Shown here: positions 42,431 to 51,116 of the stretch, one piece after another
Layout of the letters: every line of letters begins with the position of its first letter
Position numbering within the stretch: the first letter of the stretch is position 1
Source of the DNA: an uncultured Collinsella sp.
GTDB lineage: Bacteria; Actinomycetota; Coriobacteriia; Coriobacteriales; Coriobacteriaceae
Assembly (NCBI GenBank): GCA_900768435.1
Contig: CAAGCW010000017.1
Coordinates: forward strand, 1 to 64,000
DNA length: 64,000 nt
Direction: 5' to 3'
Translations under genes and position numbers: made by a program
Notes under the pieces: model-generated
The model's database searches: none
Told to the model about the DNA's origin: nothing
The model's input: only the letters and a program-made list of their open reading frames with translations

Positions 42431-44056
42431 ATGGACGTTCGTACGGACGGCGATTTTGCCGATAGCTTTTGGTGGCGGCGCACAACGCTGACGCGCCGCA
42501 CTCCTCTGTATGACGCCTGCGTATCGGTGGGGCTGCTGGTCGCGGCGACGATTGTGGGCACGCTGCTCGACCATCCGGGTCTCGCGCCGAGCATCATGAT
42601 CGTCTATGTGTTCGCCGTTCAGCTGTGCGCATTCTTTACCTGGAGCCGCCTGTATTGCCTGTTGAGCTCGGCTGCCGCCGTGGCGCTCTACAACTTCCTG
42701 TTTGTCGACCCGCGCTACTCGCTGTCGTTTATCGACCGCGTCTATCCCGGCATGTTCTTCATCATGTTCGTGGTCTCGCTTGTGTCGAGCTCGATTGCGT
42801 TGGCCCTGCGCCGCGCCTTGGCACAGGCTGCCGCCAGCGACCGTCGCACGCATATGGTGCTCGAGACCAACCGCATGCTGCAGCGGTGCGCCGATCAACA
42901 GCAGATTGTCCATGCCATGGCAACGCAGCTGGCGCGTCTTTCGGGCTGTCCGGTCGTGTGGTACAGCGCCGACGCCGAGGGCGATGACCTGCTGCCGCGT
43001 GCGACATACACGGCCGTGGGCGATGCCGTGCCGGTGCACGAACTGGCGCCGCAGATGCCGCCGCGGCTCTCGGCGTCCGCCTATGTGGGAATGCCGCTCG
43101 ACGCCACCTATGGCGGCTCGGCGTTTTATGGCATCTACCTGACCGTGCGCTCGGGCGACACCATGGTGCGCGCGGGCGATCCCGCCTCGGTGGTGGGCGT
43201 GCTGGCTATCGTTGCCGAGCCCGACGTGCTGACGCACGAGGAGCGGACACTTGCCGATGCCATCGTGAGCGAAGGCGAGCTGGCACTCGATCGCGCCCGC
43301 GCCATGGAGGCTCGCGAGGAGGCGGCGGTGCTTGCCAAAAATGAGCAGCTGCGCGCCAACCTGCTGCGCTCGATCTCGCACGATCTGCGCACGCCGCTTA
43401 CCAGTATTTCGGGCAATGCCGACGTGCTGCTCGACCAGGGCTCGACCGGCACCGCGGTGCTCGATGCCCAGACACGCCGCGGCCTGCTGCTATCCATTCG
43501 CTCGGATGCGCTGTGGCTCAACGCCACCGTCGAGAACCTGCTCGCCATCACCAAGCTCGAGGGCGGCGGCATGCATCTGTCGACTACGCTTGAGCTCATG
43601 GACGATATCGTCGAGGAGGCGCTGCGCCACGTAAGTCCGGCCGTGCGCGAGCACGACCTTAAGGTGGTGGCGTGCGATGAGCCAGCACTCGTTAACGTCG
43701 ACGCGCGCCTGATGGTACAGCTGGTGGTAAACCTGGTGAACAATGCCATTACCTACACGCCCGCAGGCTCGCATATCGTGATCTCGATTGACGTCGGCGA
43801 TGGACGCGTGGCGTGCTCGGTTGCCGATGACGGGCCGGGCATCGCACCCGAGGACCGCGAGCGAATCTTTGAGTCGTTCTACACCGCCAACCACGGTCTT
43901 GCCGACAGCCATCGCAGCGTGGGCCTGGGTCTTTCGCTCTGCCGCTCCATTGCGTTGGCGCATGGCGGTAGCATAGAGGTTGCCGCGGCGGACCCGCACG
44001 GCTCGGTCTTTACGATCGAGCTTCCCGCCGCCGACGTTTCGTTTGATAAGGAGTAG
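42431..44056 (+). CDS. KdpD-like sensor histidine kinase lacking the N-terminal KdpD/USP domains
   Basis: 541 residues. Four membrane helices of the DUF4118 type (about 28-125), a GAF-like domain (about 150-280), then a complete histidine kinase: H-box RSISHDLRTPLTSISGNADV with His near 317, N-box NLVNNAITYTP, and DDGPGIAP and GLGLSLCRSIA ATP-binding boxes. The long N-terminal sensor and universal-stress domains of classical KdpD are absent. The ribosome site GGGGCGG lies before the ATG. The response regulator begins 5 bp after its stop. It probably senses K+ or turgor and controls the neighbouring kup gene. Confidence 0.9.
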   Translation: MDVRTDGDFADSFWWRRTTLTRRTPLYDACVSVGLLVAATIVGTLLDHPGLAPSIMIVYVFAVQLCAFFTWSRLYCLLSSAAAVALYNFLFVDPRYSLSFIDRVYPGMFFIMFVVSLVSSSIALALRRALAQAAASDRRTHMVLETNRMLQRCADQQQIVHAMATQLARLSGCPVVWYSADAEGDDLLPRATYTAVGDAVPVHELAPQMPPRLSASAYVGMPLDATYGGSAFYGIYLTVRSGDTMVRAGDPASVVGVLAIVAEPDVLTHEERTLADAIVSEGELALDRARAMEAREEAAVLAKNEQLRANLLRSISHDLRTPLTSISGNADVLLDQGSTGTAVLDAQTRRGLLLSIRSDALWLNATVENLLAITKLEGGGMHLSTTLELMDDIVEEALRHVSPAVREHDLKVVACDEPALVNVDARLMVQLVVNLVNNAITYTPAGSHIVISIDVGDGRVACSVADDGPGIAPEDRERIFESFYTANHGLADSHRSVGLGLSLCRSIALAHGGSIEVAAADPHGSVFTIELPAADVSFDKE

Positions 44057-44060
44057 CGCT

Positions 44061-44774
44061 GTGCCGAACTCTGCCGTGAAACCGCTCATCTTGGTCGTTG
44101 AGGACGATCCCGCCGTCCGCAACCTTATCGTCGCCGCGCTCGAGGCGCACGGCTTGCGCCATATGGCCGTGGAGACCGCACATGCTGCCATCGCCGCCGC
44201 CTCGTCGCAGGCGCCGAGCATTGTGCTGCTCGATCTGGGCCTGCCCGATATGGACGGCGTCAAGGTGGTGGAGTCGGTGCGCACGTGGTCGGGCATGCCG
44301 ATCATCGTGGTCTCGGCGCGCAGCGAGGACGCGGACAAGATCCGCGCGCTCGATGCTGGTGCCGACGACTACCTGACCAAGCCGTTTTCGGTCGAGGAAC
44401 TGCTCGCGCGCATTCGCACGACGCTCAGGCGCCTTTCGTATGCGCAAACGGGCGGCGTTGCCTCCGAGGGCTCGTTCGATACCGGTGAGCTGCATATCGA
44501 TTTTGATGCTGGCATCGCCATGATGGATGGCGAGGAACTGCACCTGACGCCGATCGAGTACAAGCTCCTGTGTCTGCTGGCGCACAACGCCGACAAGGTG
44601 TTGACGCACCAGTTTATCCTGCACGAGATTTGGGGCACGGCGACCAAGAGCGACCTGGCGAGCCTGCGCGTCTTTATGGGCACGCTGCGCAAGAAAATCG
44701 AGTCCGACCCCGCGCATCCGCGCTATATCCAGACGCATGTGGGTATCGGCTACCGATTGGTCATCCAAGGCTAG
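44061..44774 (+). CDS. KdpE-like OmpR-family response regulator
   Basis: 237 residues from GTG 44061 with AAGGAG 7 bp upstream inside the kinase gene's end. The receiver domain (1-120) has the acidic pair VEDD, phospho-acceptor Asp58 in LLDLGLPDMDG, and Lys107 in TKPF. The C-terminal winged helix (about 135-237) ends HVGIGYRLV, as in OmpR/KdpE proteins. It is the partner of the upstream kinase. DNA-binding targets probably include the kup promoter region; I could not see a clear repeated operator there. Confidence 0.93.
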   Translation: MPNSAVKPLILVVEDDPAVRNLIVAALEAHGLRHMAVETAHAAIAAASSQAPSIVLLDLGLPDMDGVKVVESVRTWSGMPIIVVSARSEDADKIRALDAGADDYLTKPFSVEELLARIRTTLRRLSYAQTGGVASEGSFDTGELHIDFDAGIAMMDGEELHLTPIEYKLLCLLAHNADKVLTHQFILHEIWGTATKSDLASLRVFMGTLRKKIESDPAHPRYIQTHVGIGYRLVIQG

Positions 44775-44799
44775 ATCGCCAACCACCATCCCAATATAA

Positions 44800-44864
44800 G
44801 TTGCGGTGAAATACGGTCTAAATTTGCCTAATTCCAGGCAAAACAGTCCGTATTCCACCGCAAC
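44800..44864. repeat. Palindromic repeat GTTGCGGTG family, copy 2
   Basis: Same arms as 18777-18842 (GTTGCGGTGAAATACGG / CCGTATTCCACCGCAAC) around a different but still paired inner hairpin TTTGCCT / AGGCAAA. It lies between the convergent response regulator and rlmKL stops and may act as a bidirectional terminator. Confidence 0.88.
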
Positions 44865-44868
44865 TTTG

Positions 44869-47439
44869 TTATTTGCCCTTGGGCTTGCTGGCGTAGAACT
44901 TCTTCTTTTTGGGCTTGCCGGCGGGGGAGGGCTTGCCGTCGCCGCGCGGCCCTCGGTCGCCGGCCTGCGCGTGCGCGGGTGCTGCTGCGCGAGGCTTGCG
45001 GGCCTCGGGGTTGCGTAGTTCCTCGACGCGCTCGGCAATTTCCTCGGCGCTAAAGCCGACCTCGGCCATGGCGTCCTCGATGGGCAGGCGGCGCACGATG
45101 TAGCAGTGGTGCACCTTCTGGTTGCGCGCGAAGTCCTCGGGGATGGTCTGCGCCGTAATGTCCTCCAGCACCACGCCCGCGCGGGCGAGCTTGCGCGTTT
45201 CGGGGCGGAAGCCGCGCAGGTTGCAGCTAAAGATGGCATGGCCGCCCTGCGCGAGCAGGCGCGATACGCCGGCCAAAAGCTCAACATGGTCGCGCTGGAC
45301 ATCCCAGGTGCGGTGGCCCATCTTGGACGAATTCGAGAACGTGGGCGGGTCGACAAAGATCAGGTCCCAGCGGTTGCGCGTCTGGCGCTGGTCGCGAATC
45401 CAGGCAAGCACGTCGTCGCGCACAAAATGATGCTGAGGCCCCACAAAGCCGTTCTGGCGCATGTTGCGCTCGGCCCAGTCCAGATAGGTGTTGGAGAGGT
45501 CGACCGTCACGGTCTCCTCGACGCCGCCATCTGCCGCGTAGCAGGTGGCAGTGCCGGTGTAGGCAAACAGGTTGAGGAAGCGGCGCGCCTGCTTGGCGTG
45601 CTCGCGCACCAGGTTGCGGGTGACGCGGTGGTCCAAGAAGATGCCGACGTCCAGGTAGTCGTCAAAGTTGACGGCAAAGGTGAGGCCGCCCTCTTCGATG
45701 AGCGGCAGTCGACGGCGCGCGATGTTGGCGCGTTCGCCCGATCCGCCCTTGCCGGCGCCCTGCTTGCCGTACTGCGAGCCGCCGCGCGAGCGCATGCGGG
45801 CCTTGGCGTGCACGTGCTCGGCCGGAACATCCAAGATACGCGGCGCGATGGCCAGAATATCGAGCATACGGGCCTGGGCCAGTGCGGGGTCGATGGTCTT
45901 GGGCGCGGCGTATTCGGCAATGACGAGCCAGCGGCCCGGCGTCTGCGGGCAACCCTCGTACAGATCGATGGCGGCAGAGTAATCGGGCAGGTCGGCATCG
46001 TAGACGCGGTAGCAGCTCACGCCCTCGCGCTTTGCCCACTTGCGACGCAGGCGGGCGTTCTTGCGCAGGCGGTTGGCGAACTGCTCGGACTCGGGGATGA
46101 GCACGGGCAGCGGCTTGCCGTCACCCAGGTCGAGCGTGGCGGTAGGTTCGGGCATGAGGGCGTCGGCGGCTTCGTCGCTGATGAGGTTGTCGGCGTTCGC
46201 GGTCTCGCCCTCGGCATCTGCGCTGGTCGCAGCTTCAAATGCTGCGGCGGCGTGGTCGAGCGAGGGCCAAACCTCAATAGTTGCCTCTTCATTATTGGGC
46301 ATGACGGCGATGGAGCGCTCGGGCTCGGCGTGGAGCGCGCGGGCCAGCAAGCCGTCGCGGGTGAGAGCGGCGACCGGCGCCGAAGCGAGCTCGGGGGCGC
46401 GGCGCAGCTCGCCGACCAGCGTCATGGCGTCGTGCATGAGCGAAAGCGGCGTCTCGGTGGTGTCCGCGACCAGGGCGGCACCGGCAACGGCACCTGCGTG
46501 GTCCAGCACGGTGGCGGACTTGGCGGCACAAAAATCGACAAAGCGCTTGTAGCCGGCACACTTAACCATGCGCTCGGCGGTCTTGCGTGCGGCGGGGTCG
46601 ATGTCTGCGGCCACGATGCGCGCCTGGCGCTCGCGCGCTGCCGCCTCGCGCTCGCGCGCCTCGGCAAGCAGCTGCTCCCACAGGGCGGCGTCGTGCAGCT
46701 GCCAGCCCTCAAAGCCCCAGCGCTCGCGCACAGCGCCCGGGGCGCGGTCGGTCAGAATGTTCACGGCCTCCAACAGCAGGCCGCCGCCGGCGCATGAGGC
46801 GTCGATCAGCGTGGGCAGGGCTTCGTTTTCGTAGTCGTCGGCCGTCAGCTCGCGCTCGCATAGCGCGGTCCAGCCGACCTGCGCCAGCACCAGGGCGGCG
46901 TAGTCGGGGCGCAGCACGTGCGCGCCCTCGCCGGTGCGGGTCGCGGCGGACGGCAGGCGCTTGAACAGCGGGTCGCCCGAAAGGTCCAGGCTTATGCTCG
47001 CGCGGCGCTGACGCAGCGAAAGCAGCAGGTGGACATCGGGGTCGGCGGCATCGACATCGGCGCGACGGCCCGTGGCCTCGGCCAGGCGGTCGCACAGCGC
47101 GTCCTTGGCGCGCAGGGCCGAGAAGCGCGTGTTGCGCAGCTGCTCGGTCACGCCGCGGGCGGTGACGGCAATTGTGGCGCCGGGGCGGACGATGCTTTCC
47201 CAGGCGATGTCGTAAACGCCGTCGTACAGCTCGTCGGCATCCTGTGCCTCAAAGCGCCCGAGCACCACAAACACGCGGCTGGCCAGGCGCGACCACAGGC
47301 ACGCGCGGTAGCCTTGCTCAAGCTCGCCCTCAAACGTGGCGCGGCCCTTAAGGCGGCGGACGTGCGAAAGCCCGAGCCGTTTAAGCTCGTCGGCGAGTGC
47401 GGACTCAAAGCCCTCGGGGCAGCTTGCATAAAATTCCAT
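44869..47439 (-). CDS. RlmKL-type 23S rRNA methyltransferase; RlmL half degenerate
   Basis: 856 residues from ATG 47439 (GAGAGG 7 bp upstream). The layout is that of E. coli RlmKL: a THUMP-containing N-terminus (RACLWSRLASRV), RlmL-like domain (about 170-400), then RlmK-like domain (about 500-800) with NRLRKN, CYRVYDADLPDYSAAIDLY, FLNLFAYTGTATCYAADGG and LIFVDPPTFSNS. The RlmK half (m7G2069-type) is intact. In the RlmL half (m2G2445-type) the SAM motif expected as DPxCGSGT reads DASCAGGG (213-220), and the catalytic NPPY position reads DTTE (326-329), so that activity is probably lost. A basic tail rich in Lys, Gly and Ala ends the protein. Confidence 0.9.
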   Translation of the reverse strand: MEFYASCPEGFESALADELKRLGLSHVRRLKGRATFEGELEQGYRACLWSRLASRVFVVLGRFEAQDADELYDGVYDIAWESIVRPGATIAVTARGVTEQLRNTRFSALRAKDALCDRLAEATGRRADVDAADPDVHLLLSLRQRRASISLDLSGDPLFKRLPSAATRTGEGAHVLRPDYAALVLAQVGWTALCERELTADDYENEALPTLIDASCAGGGLLLEAVNILTDRAPGAVRERWGFEGWQLHDAALWEQLLAEAREREAAARERQARIVAADIDPAARKTAERMVKCAGYKRFVDFCAAKSATVLDHAGAVAGAALVADTTETPLSLMHDAMTLVGELRRAPELASAPVAALTRDGLLARALHAEPERSIAVMPNNEEATIEVWPSLDHAAAAFEAATSADAEGETANADNLISDEAADALMPEPTATLDLGDGKPLPVLIPESEQFANRLRKNARLRRKWAKREGVSCYRVYDADLPDYSAAIDLYEGCPQTPGRWLVIAEYAAPKTIDPALAQARMLDILAIAPRILDVPAEHVHAKARMRSRGGSQYGKQGAGKGGSGERANIARRRLPLIEEGGLTFAVNFDDYLDVGIFLDHRVTRNLVREHAKQARRFLNLFAYTGTATCYAADGGVEETVTVDLSNTYLDWAERNMRQNGFVGPQHHFVRDDVLAWIRDQRQTRNRWDLIFVDPPTFSNSSKMGHRTWDVQRDHVELLAGVSRLLAQGGHAIFSCNLRGFRPETRKLARAGVVLEDITAQTIPEDFARNQKVHHCYIVRRLPIEDAMAEVGFSAEEIAERVEELRNPEARKPRAAAPAHAQAGDRGPRGDGKPSPAGKPKKKKFYASKPKGK

Positions 47440-47514
47440 GGGTGACCTCTCTGGTTGCGTCGCTCCATTATATGATGGATGCTTCGTTTGCCATCGCCCT
47501 CGAAAGGAACCCAT

Positions 47515-48342
47515 ATGATTGATGCGTGCCCCGATCCTGCGGTGCTGTTTTTTGACGTGGACGGCACGCTGACGTCGTTCGATCCCGACAACATGACCGA
47601 TAAGGATTTTTCGGCGGTGCGCCCCTCGCCGGCGGTCATCGAGGCGTTTCATCGCCTGCACGATACGGGGCACAAGGCGTTTATCTGCACGGGTCGCCCC
47701 TTGTGGCTGATTGCCGATGGCCTGCGTGCTCTGGAGCCTGCGGGCATCGTGGCCATGGCGGGTGCTACGCTCGAGGTCGAGGGGCGCGTGGTGCACGAGG
47801 ATTGCTTTGACGAGGACCTTGTCGATGAGCTTGCGCATCGCGTTGTGGACGCCGGCGTCGAGGTCTTTTTCGAGGCCAACGCCGCAACCTTTGCGCTGGA
47901 GCCCGCGGGCGTTGAGCAGTCGTCTTTAATCGGTGCCTCTGTGGTGCACAGCGCCGAGGAGATGCGCATCGACGGTCGCCTGCGCGTGGGCAAGGTGTGC
48001 CTTAATGCGCCCGGCTTGGCTCGCTTGGCTAACGACGACGGCTTCATCGATTGCAACTTTGAGCTGTGCAATACCGGCGGCTCGAACCGCGAGCTGAGCC
48101 CCAAGGGTATCGACAAGGGCGTGGGCGTGGTGCGGGCGCTTGGGTATCTGGGCCGCACCGGCAACGGGCGCACCTTTGGCTTTGGCGATTCGGGCAACGA
48201 CCTGGGCATGCTCGCCGCTGTCGAGACGGCTGTTGCCATGGGCAACGCCATGCCCGAGGTCAAGGCGGTCGCCGACTACGTGACCGACGATGTCGCACAC
48301 GACGGCACCGTCACAGCGATGCAACATTTTGGGTTGATTTAA
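47515..48342 (+). CDS. Cof-type HAD-IIB family phosphatase
   Basis: 275 residues from ATG 47515 (AAAGGAA upstream). Motif I FFDVDGTLTSF holds the nucleophile Asp14 and acid/base Asp16. ICTGRP is motif II, a Lys in SPKGIDKG is motif III, and GFGDSGNDLGML is motif IV. The C2-type cap lies between motifs II and III. Members dephosphorylate sugar phosphates or similar metabolites; the substrate is unknown. Divergent from rlmKL with 75 bp between starts; convergent with the DeoR regulator across a strong shared terminator. Confidence 0.93.
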   Translation: MIDACPDPAVLFFDVDGTLTSFDPDNMTDKDFSAVRPSPAVIEAFHRLHDTGHKAFICTGRPLWLIADGLRALEPAGIVAMAGATLEVEGRVVHEDCFDEDLVDELAHRVVDAGVEVFFEANAATFALEPAGVEQSSLIGASVVHSAEEMRIDGRLRVGKVCLNAPGLARLANDDGFIDCNFELCNTGGSNRELSPKGIDKGVGVVRALGYLGRTGNGRTFGFGDSGNDLGMLAAVETAVAMGNAMPEVKAVADYVTDDVAHDGTVTAMQHFGLI

Positions 48343-48343
48343 T

Positions 48344-48384
48344 AAATGGCCGGGTCGCCCGCAGTGGGGGCGACCCGGCCATTT
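48344..48384. terminator. Bidirectional terminator between HAD and DeoR genes
   Basis: Perfect 17-bp stem AAATGGCCGGGTCGCCC / GGGCGACCCGGCCATTT with a 7-nt loop. Confidence 0.9.
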
Positions 48385-48387
48385 GAG

Positions 48388-49179
48388 CTATTTTGCAATA
48401 TAGAGCTTGGGATGACTGCGACTGCTCTCGATCGCCGCCGTCATGATGCCCTCGTCGTCTCCATCAACGATGATGCCGTCGAGGTCATCGATCTGCGCGG
48501 ACTGATAAAAACTGGTCTTGTTGAATTTTCCCTGGTCAACCATCATGTAGCCCTGGTTTGAGTTGGTAAGGTACATATGCTTGATCATGGCCGAGAAGTC
48601 GTGCTCGACGGTAAAACCGTGGTCGGGGTGGAATCCGTCGGCACTGACAAACGCCTTGTCGGCATGTAGTTTGCTCATGCAGTCGAGCGTTAGTGCGCCC
48701 GCGAGATAGAGGTGGCCCTTGCGCACGGAGCCGCCCAGCAGCACTACCGAAGCATTGGGGAGATTGAAGCTGGCGTAGTTCGCGATTGCAAGATCGCCGG
48801 TGATAATGGTGATCTCACGCTTGTCCATGAGGGCCTTAGCGAAGTAAAAGCCTGTGGTGCCGATATCAATTACCAGAACATCGCCATCATCAACAAGAGT
48901 TGCTGCGGTTGCGGCGATGGCTTCCTTGGCCTCGACTTGGACATTGATGCGCTCCTCGGGATACGAGATTGCGTTGGAGCGAGAAAGCGATACCGCTCCG
49001 CCGCGTACGCGACGCAGCTTGCCTTCGGATTCCAGCGAGATGAGGTCGTGTCGTGCGGTGACTTCCGAAACCGAAAAACGGCGAACGATGTCGGATACCG
49101 AGATATTTGGCTTTTCGGCCAGCCAATTCATGATAAATCGCTGACGCTCGGCCGGTGAAAGGTCTGAAGTAGATGCCAT
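48388..49179 (-). CDS. DeoR-family regulator of the adjacent PTS operon
   Basis: 263 residues from ATG 49179 (AAGGAG 6 bp upstream). The N-terminal helix-turn-helix (about 8-60) contains ISVSDIVRRFSVSEVTARHDL and the DeoR signature LESEGKLRRVRGG. The C-terminal sensor domain of the ribose-5-phosphate isomerase-like fold (VIDIGTTGFYFAKAL, ITGDLAIANY, VLLGGSVRKG, KAFVSADGF) binds sugar phosphates. It is divergent from the transaldolase-PTS operon, which it most likely represses until a phosphorylated sugar appears. Candidate operators GCTTTYGA lie in the 348-bp intergenic region. Confidence 0.92.
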   Translation of the reverse strand: MASTSDLSPAERQRFIMNWLAEKPNISVSDIVRRFSVSEVTARHDLISLESEGKLRRVRGGAVSLSRSNAISYPEERINVQVEAKEAIAATAATLVDDGDVLVIDIGTTGFYFAKALMDKREITIITGDLAIANYASFNLPNASVVLLGGSVRKGHLYLAGALTLDCMSKLHADKAFVSADGFHPDHGFTVEHDFSAMIKHMYLTNSNQGYMMVDQGKFNKTSFYQSAQIDDLDGIIVDGDDEGIMTAAIESSRSHPKLYIAK

Positions 49180-49411
49180 ATGCCGCTCCTTTTGAACAAA
49201 AGGTAAAAGATGCGCCTTTCGTAATCGAAATATAACGTATCGATATGAAAAGAACAAGGCAAATTCGAATGAATCAAAAGAACGGAATGGCATGTCACAA
49301 ATGCATGCGTAGCAGATAGTTCGCACGTAAACGGGCTATAAAGAGTCTCATTCTGAAGGTGCCGCCCAAAAGAAGTACGTTCACGCCCGATATTCGACCG
49401 TTCACGGAAAG

Positions 49412-49496
49412 TTGACAATTGAGCTTTCGATAGCTTTTGAAATGGTTTATAAAAGAAAACCGAAAAGCTTTTGAAACAAAGAAGAAGGCTTTCGAT
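49412..49496 (+). promoter_or_regulatory. Promoter region and GCTTTYGA repeats of the PTS operon
   Basis: TTGACA at 49412-49417 and TATAAA at 49448-49453 mark the AT-rich promoter area. Four copies of GCTTTYGA in the same orientation lie at 49423-49430, 49433-49440, 49467-49474 and 49489-49496; two extend to GCTTTCGATAGC. The first pair is 10 bp apart (one helical turn). They are likely binding sites for the divergent DeoR regulator. Confidence 0.5.
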
Positions 49497-49527
49497 AGCA
49501 ATAGTGTTAGATGAGAAAGGACCGAAC

Positions 49528-50238
49528 ATGGCGATCAAGGTGTTTGCCGACGGCGCTAACCTCGAGGGCATGCTTGACATGCATGACAATGGCAACGTTC
49601 AGGGCTTCACGACCAATCCTTCCCTTATGAAGGCCGGCGGCGTGACCGACTACCGCGCTTTTGCCAAGACGGTTCTTGAGCACATTACTGATGTGTCGGT
49701 CTCTTTTGAGGTATTCGCCGACGACGAGGCGGGTATGGAAGCCGAGGCTCGCGAGATCGCAACCTGGGCAGACAACGTCTACGTTAAGATCCCGGCGCTC
49801 AACACCAAGGGTGAGTCCACTGCCGCGCTGGTCAAGCGCCTTTCTGCCGACGGCATCAAGGTGAATGTCACCACTATCTTCACGCCCGAGCAGGTCGACG
49901 AGTTTGTCGATGCCGTCTCTGCTGAGACCCCCTCTATTCTGTCCATCTTTGCCGGTCGCATTGCCGATACCGGCGTCGATCCGCTGCCCCTCATGGCGGA
50001 GTCCGTAAAGAAGGCTGCCGTTAAGCCTGCTGCCGAGGTTCTCTGGGCGTCTACGCGCGAGGTCCTCAATATCTTCCAGGCGGAGTCCGTTGGCTGTCAG
50101 ATCATTACGGTCCCCAATGCCCTTCTTGCCAAGCGCAAGAATTTCGGGAAAGATTTGCTTGAGTACTCGCTTGATACGGTCAAGGGCTTTGCCCGCGACA
50201 TTCAGGCGCTTGGTTTTCATATCCTGCCCGAGGAGTAG
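49528..50238 (+). CDS. Transaldolase / fructose-6-phosphate aldolase family protein (copy 1)
   Basis: 236 residues from ATG 49528 (AAAGGA upstream). A TIM-barrel aldolase of the small TalC/FSA-like group: FADGANLEGMLDMHDN, GFTTNPSLMK, and Schiff-base Lys87 in VYVKIP, then VNVTTIFTPEQV, SIFAGRIADTG and WASTRE. It cleaves or transfers three-carbon units of sugar phosphates. First gene of the operon with PTS IIA, IIB and IIC. A paralog with the same motifs closes the cluster at 52833. Presence of two copies suggests the incoming sugar phosphate is split by this step. Confidence 0.88.
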   Translation: MAIKVFADGANLEGMLDMHDNGNVQGFTTNPSLMKAGGVTDYRAFAKTVLEHITDVSVSFEVFADDEAGMEAEAREIATWADNVYVKIPALNTKGESTAALVKRLSADGIKVNVTTIFTPEQVDEFVDAVSAETPSILSIFAGRIADTGVDPLPLMAESVKKAAVKPAAEVLWASTREVLNIFQAESVGCQIITVPNALLAKRKNFGKDLLEYSLDTVKGFARDIQALGFHILPEE

Positions 50239-50247
50239 GGGACGAGC

Positions 50248-50694
50248 ATGCTGACCGATCTTCTTAAGCCCGAGCTTGTTGCCTGCCACGTCGAGGCCTC
50301 CGACTGGGAGGAAGCGATCAGGGCATGCGGTAAGTTGCTCGTAGACGCTGGCAAATGCGACCAGAGCTATGTTGACGCCATGATTTCATCGGTTCACAAA
50401 TTCGGCCCCTATATGGTCTTGGAAGAGGGCATCGCCATGCCCCACGCTCAGGCAGATGGCAATGTGAGCGAAGCGGGGATCTGTATCGTCACGCTTGACC
50501 CTGCCATTGCGTTTGGACACGAGGATTTCGATCCGGTTCACGTGCTCGTGGGTATTTGCGCACCCGACCCCAAGGCTCATCTTGGCTGCTTGGCGGAGCT
50601 TTCGCAGATGTTCGAGGACGAGGACTGCGTTGCCAAGCTCAGCGCATGCGATTCGCCCGAGCAGGTTTTGGAGACCATGCGTTCATTCTTTTAG
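50248..50694 (+). CDS. PTS system IIA component, mannitol/fructose-ascorbate type
   Basis: 148 residues, 9 bp after the preceding stop. A PTS_EIIA type 2 domain with phospho-acceptor His66 in GIAMPHAQAD, as in UlaC/SgcA. It receives phosphate from HPr and passes it to the IIB protein encoded next. Cytoplasmic. No fused domains. Order aldolase-IIA-IIB-IIC in one operon. Confidence 0.9.
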   Translation: MLTDLLKPELVACHVEASDWEEAIRACGKLLVDAGKCDQSYVDAMISSVHKFGPYMVLEEGIAMPHAQADGNVSEAGICIVTLDPAIAFGHEDFDPVHVLVGICAPDPKAHLGCLAELSQMFEDEDCVAKLSACDSPEQVLETMRSFF

Positions 50695-50769
50695 GCCTTA
50701 ATGGCACGGCGATGCGTCGCCGCTTTTGGATAGACGGAAAACCGTCACGTGTAGGAGAGGAAGGTTGCC

Positions 50770-51045
50770 ATGCATATCATCACCGTATGCGGAAACGGCA
50801 TCGGGTCCAGCCTGATGCTCGCTGGCAAAGTCGAGGAGCTTTGCGAGGAGGAGGGCATCAAGGCCGACGTTGAGTCTATGGACCTGAACGGTGCTTCTTC
50901 CGCAAATCCGGATCTGTTCATCACCGTTAAGGAACTCGCCCCCGAGCTCCACGGCAACGTTGTGATCGTTCGCAGCTATGTGAACAAGAAGAAGATCCGC
51001 GAAGACGCCCTCGAGGCAATCAAGGCGGCCGCCGCTAACGCCTAA
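50770..51045 (+). CDS. PTS system IIB component, ascorbate (UlaB) type
   Basis: 91 residues with GAGAGGAAGG before the ATG. The N-terminal loop ITVCGNGIGSSLM contains the phospho-acceptor Cys7, and the fold is the lactate/IIB type of UlaB/SgaB. It relays phosphate from IIA His66 to the sugar during transport by the IIC protein. Confidence 0.92.
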   Translation: MHIITVCGNGIGSSLMLAGKVEELCEEEGIKADVESMDLNGASSANPDLFITVKELAPELHGNVVIVRSYVNKKKIREDALEAIKAAAANA

Positions 51046-51059
51046 AGCGGCACAAAAAA

Positions 51060-51092
51060 GGGCGGTTCCCTGTGGAAGAGGGAAACGCGCCC
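51060..51092 (+). promoter_or_regulatory. Hairpin between IIB and IIC genes
   Basis: Imperfect stem GGGCGGTTCCC / GGGAAACGCGCCC in the 71-bp gap. Without a T-run it is more likely an mRNA-stability or partial-attenuation element than a terminator. Confidence 0.45.
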
Positions 51093-51116
51093 ACGTTAGA
51101 GAGAAAGGAAGCGCAG

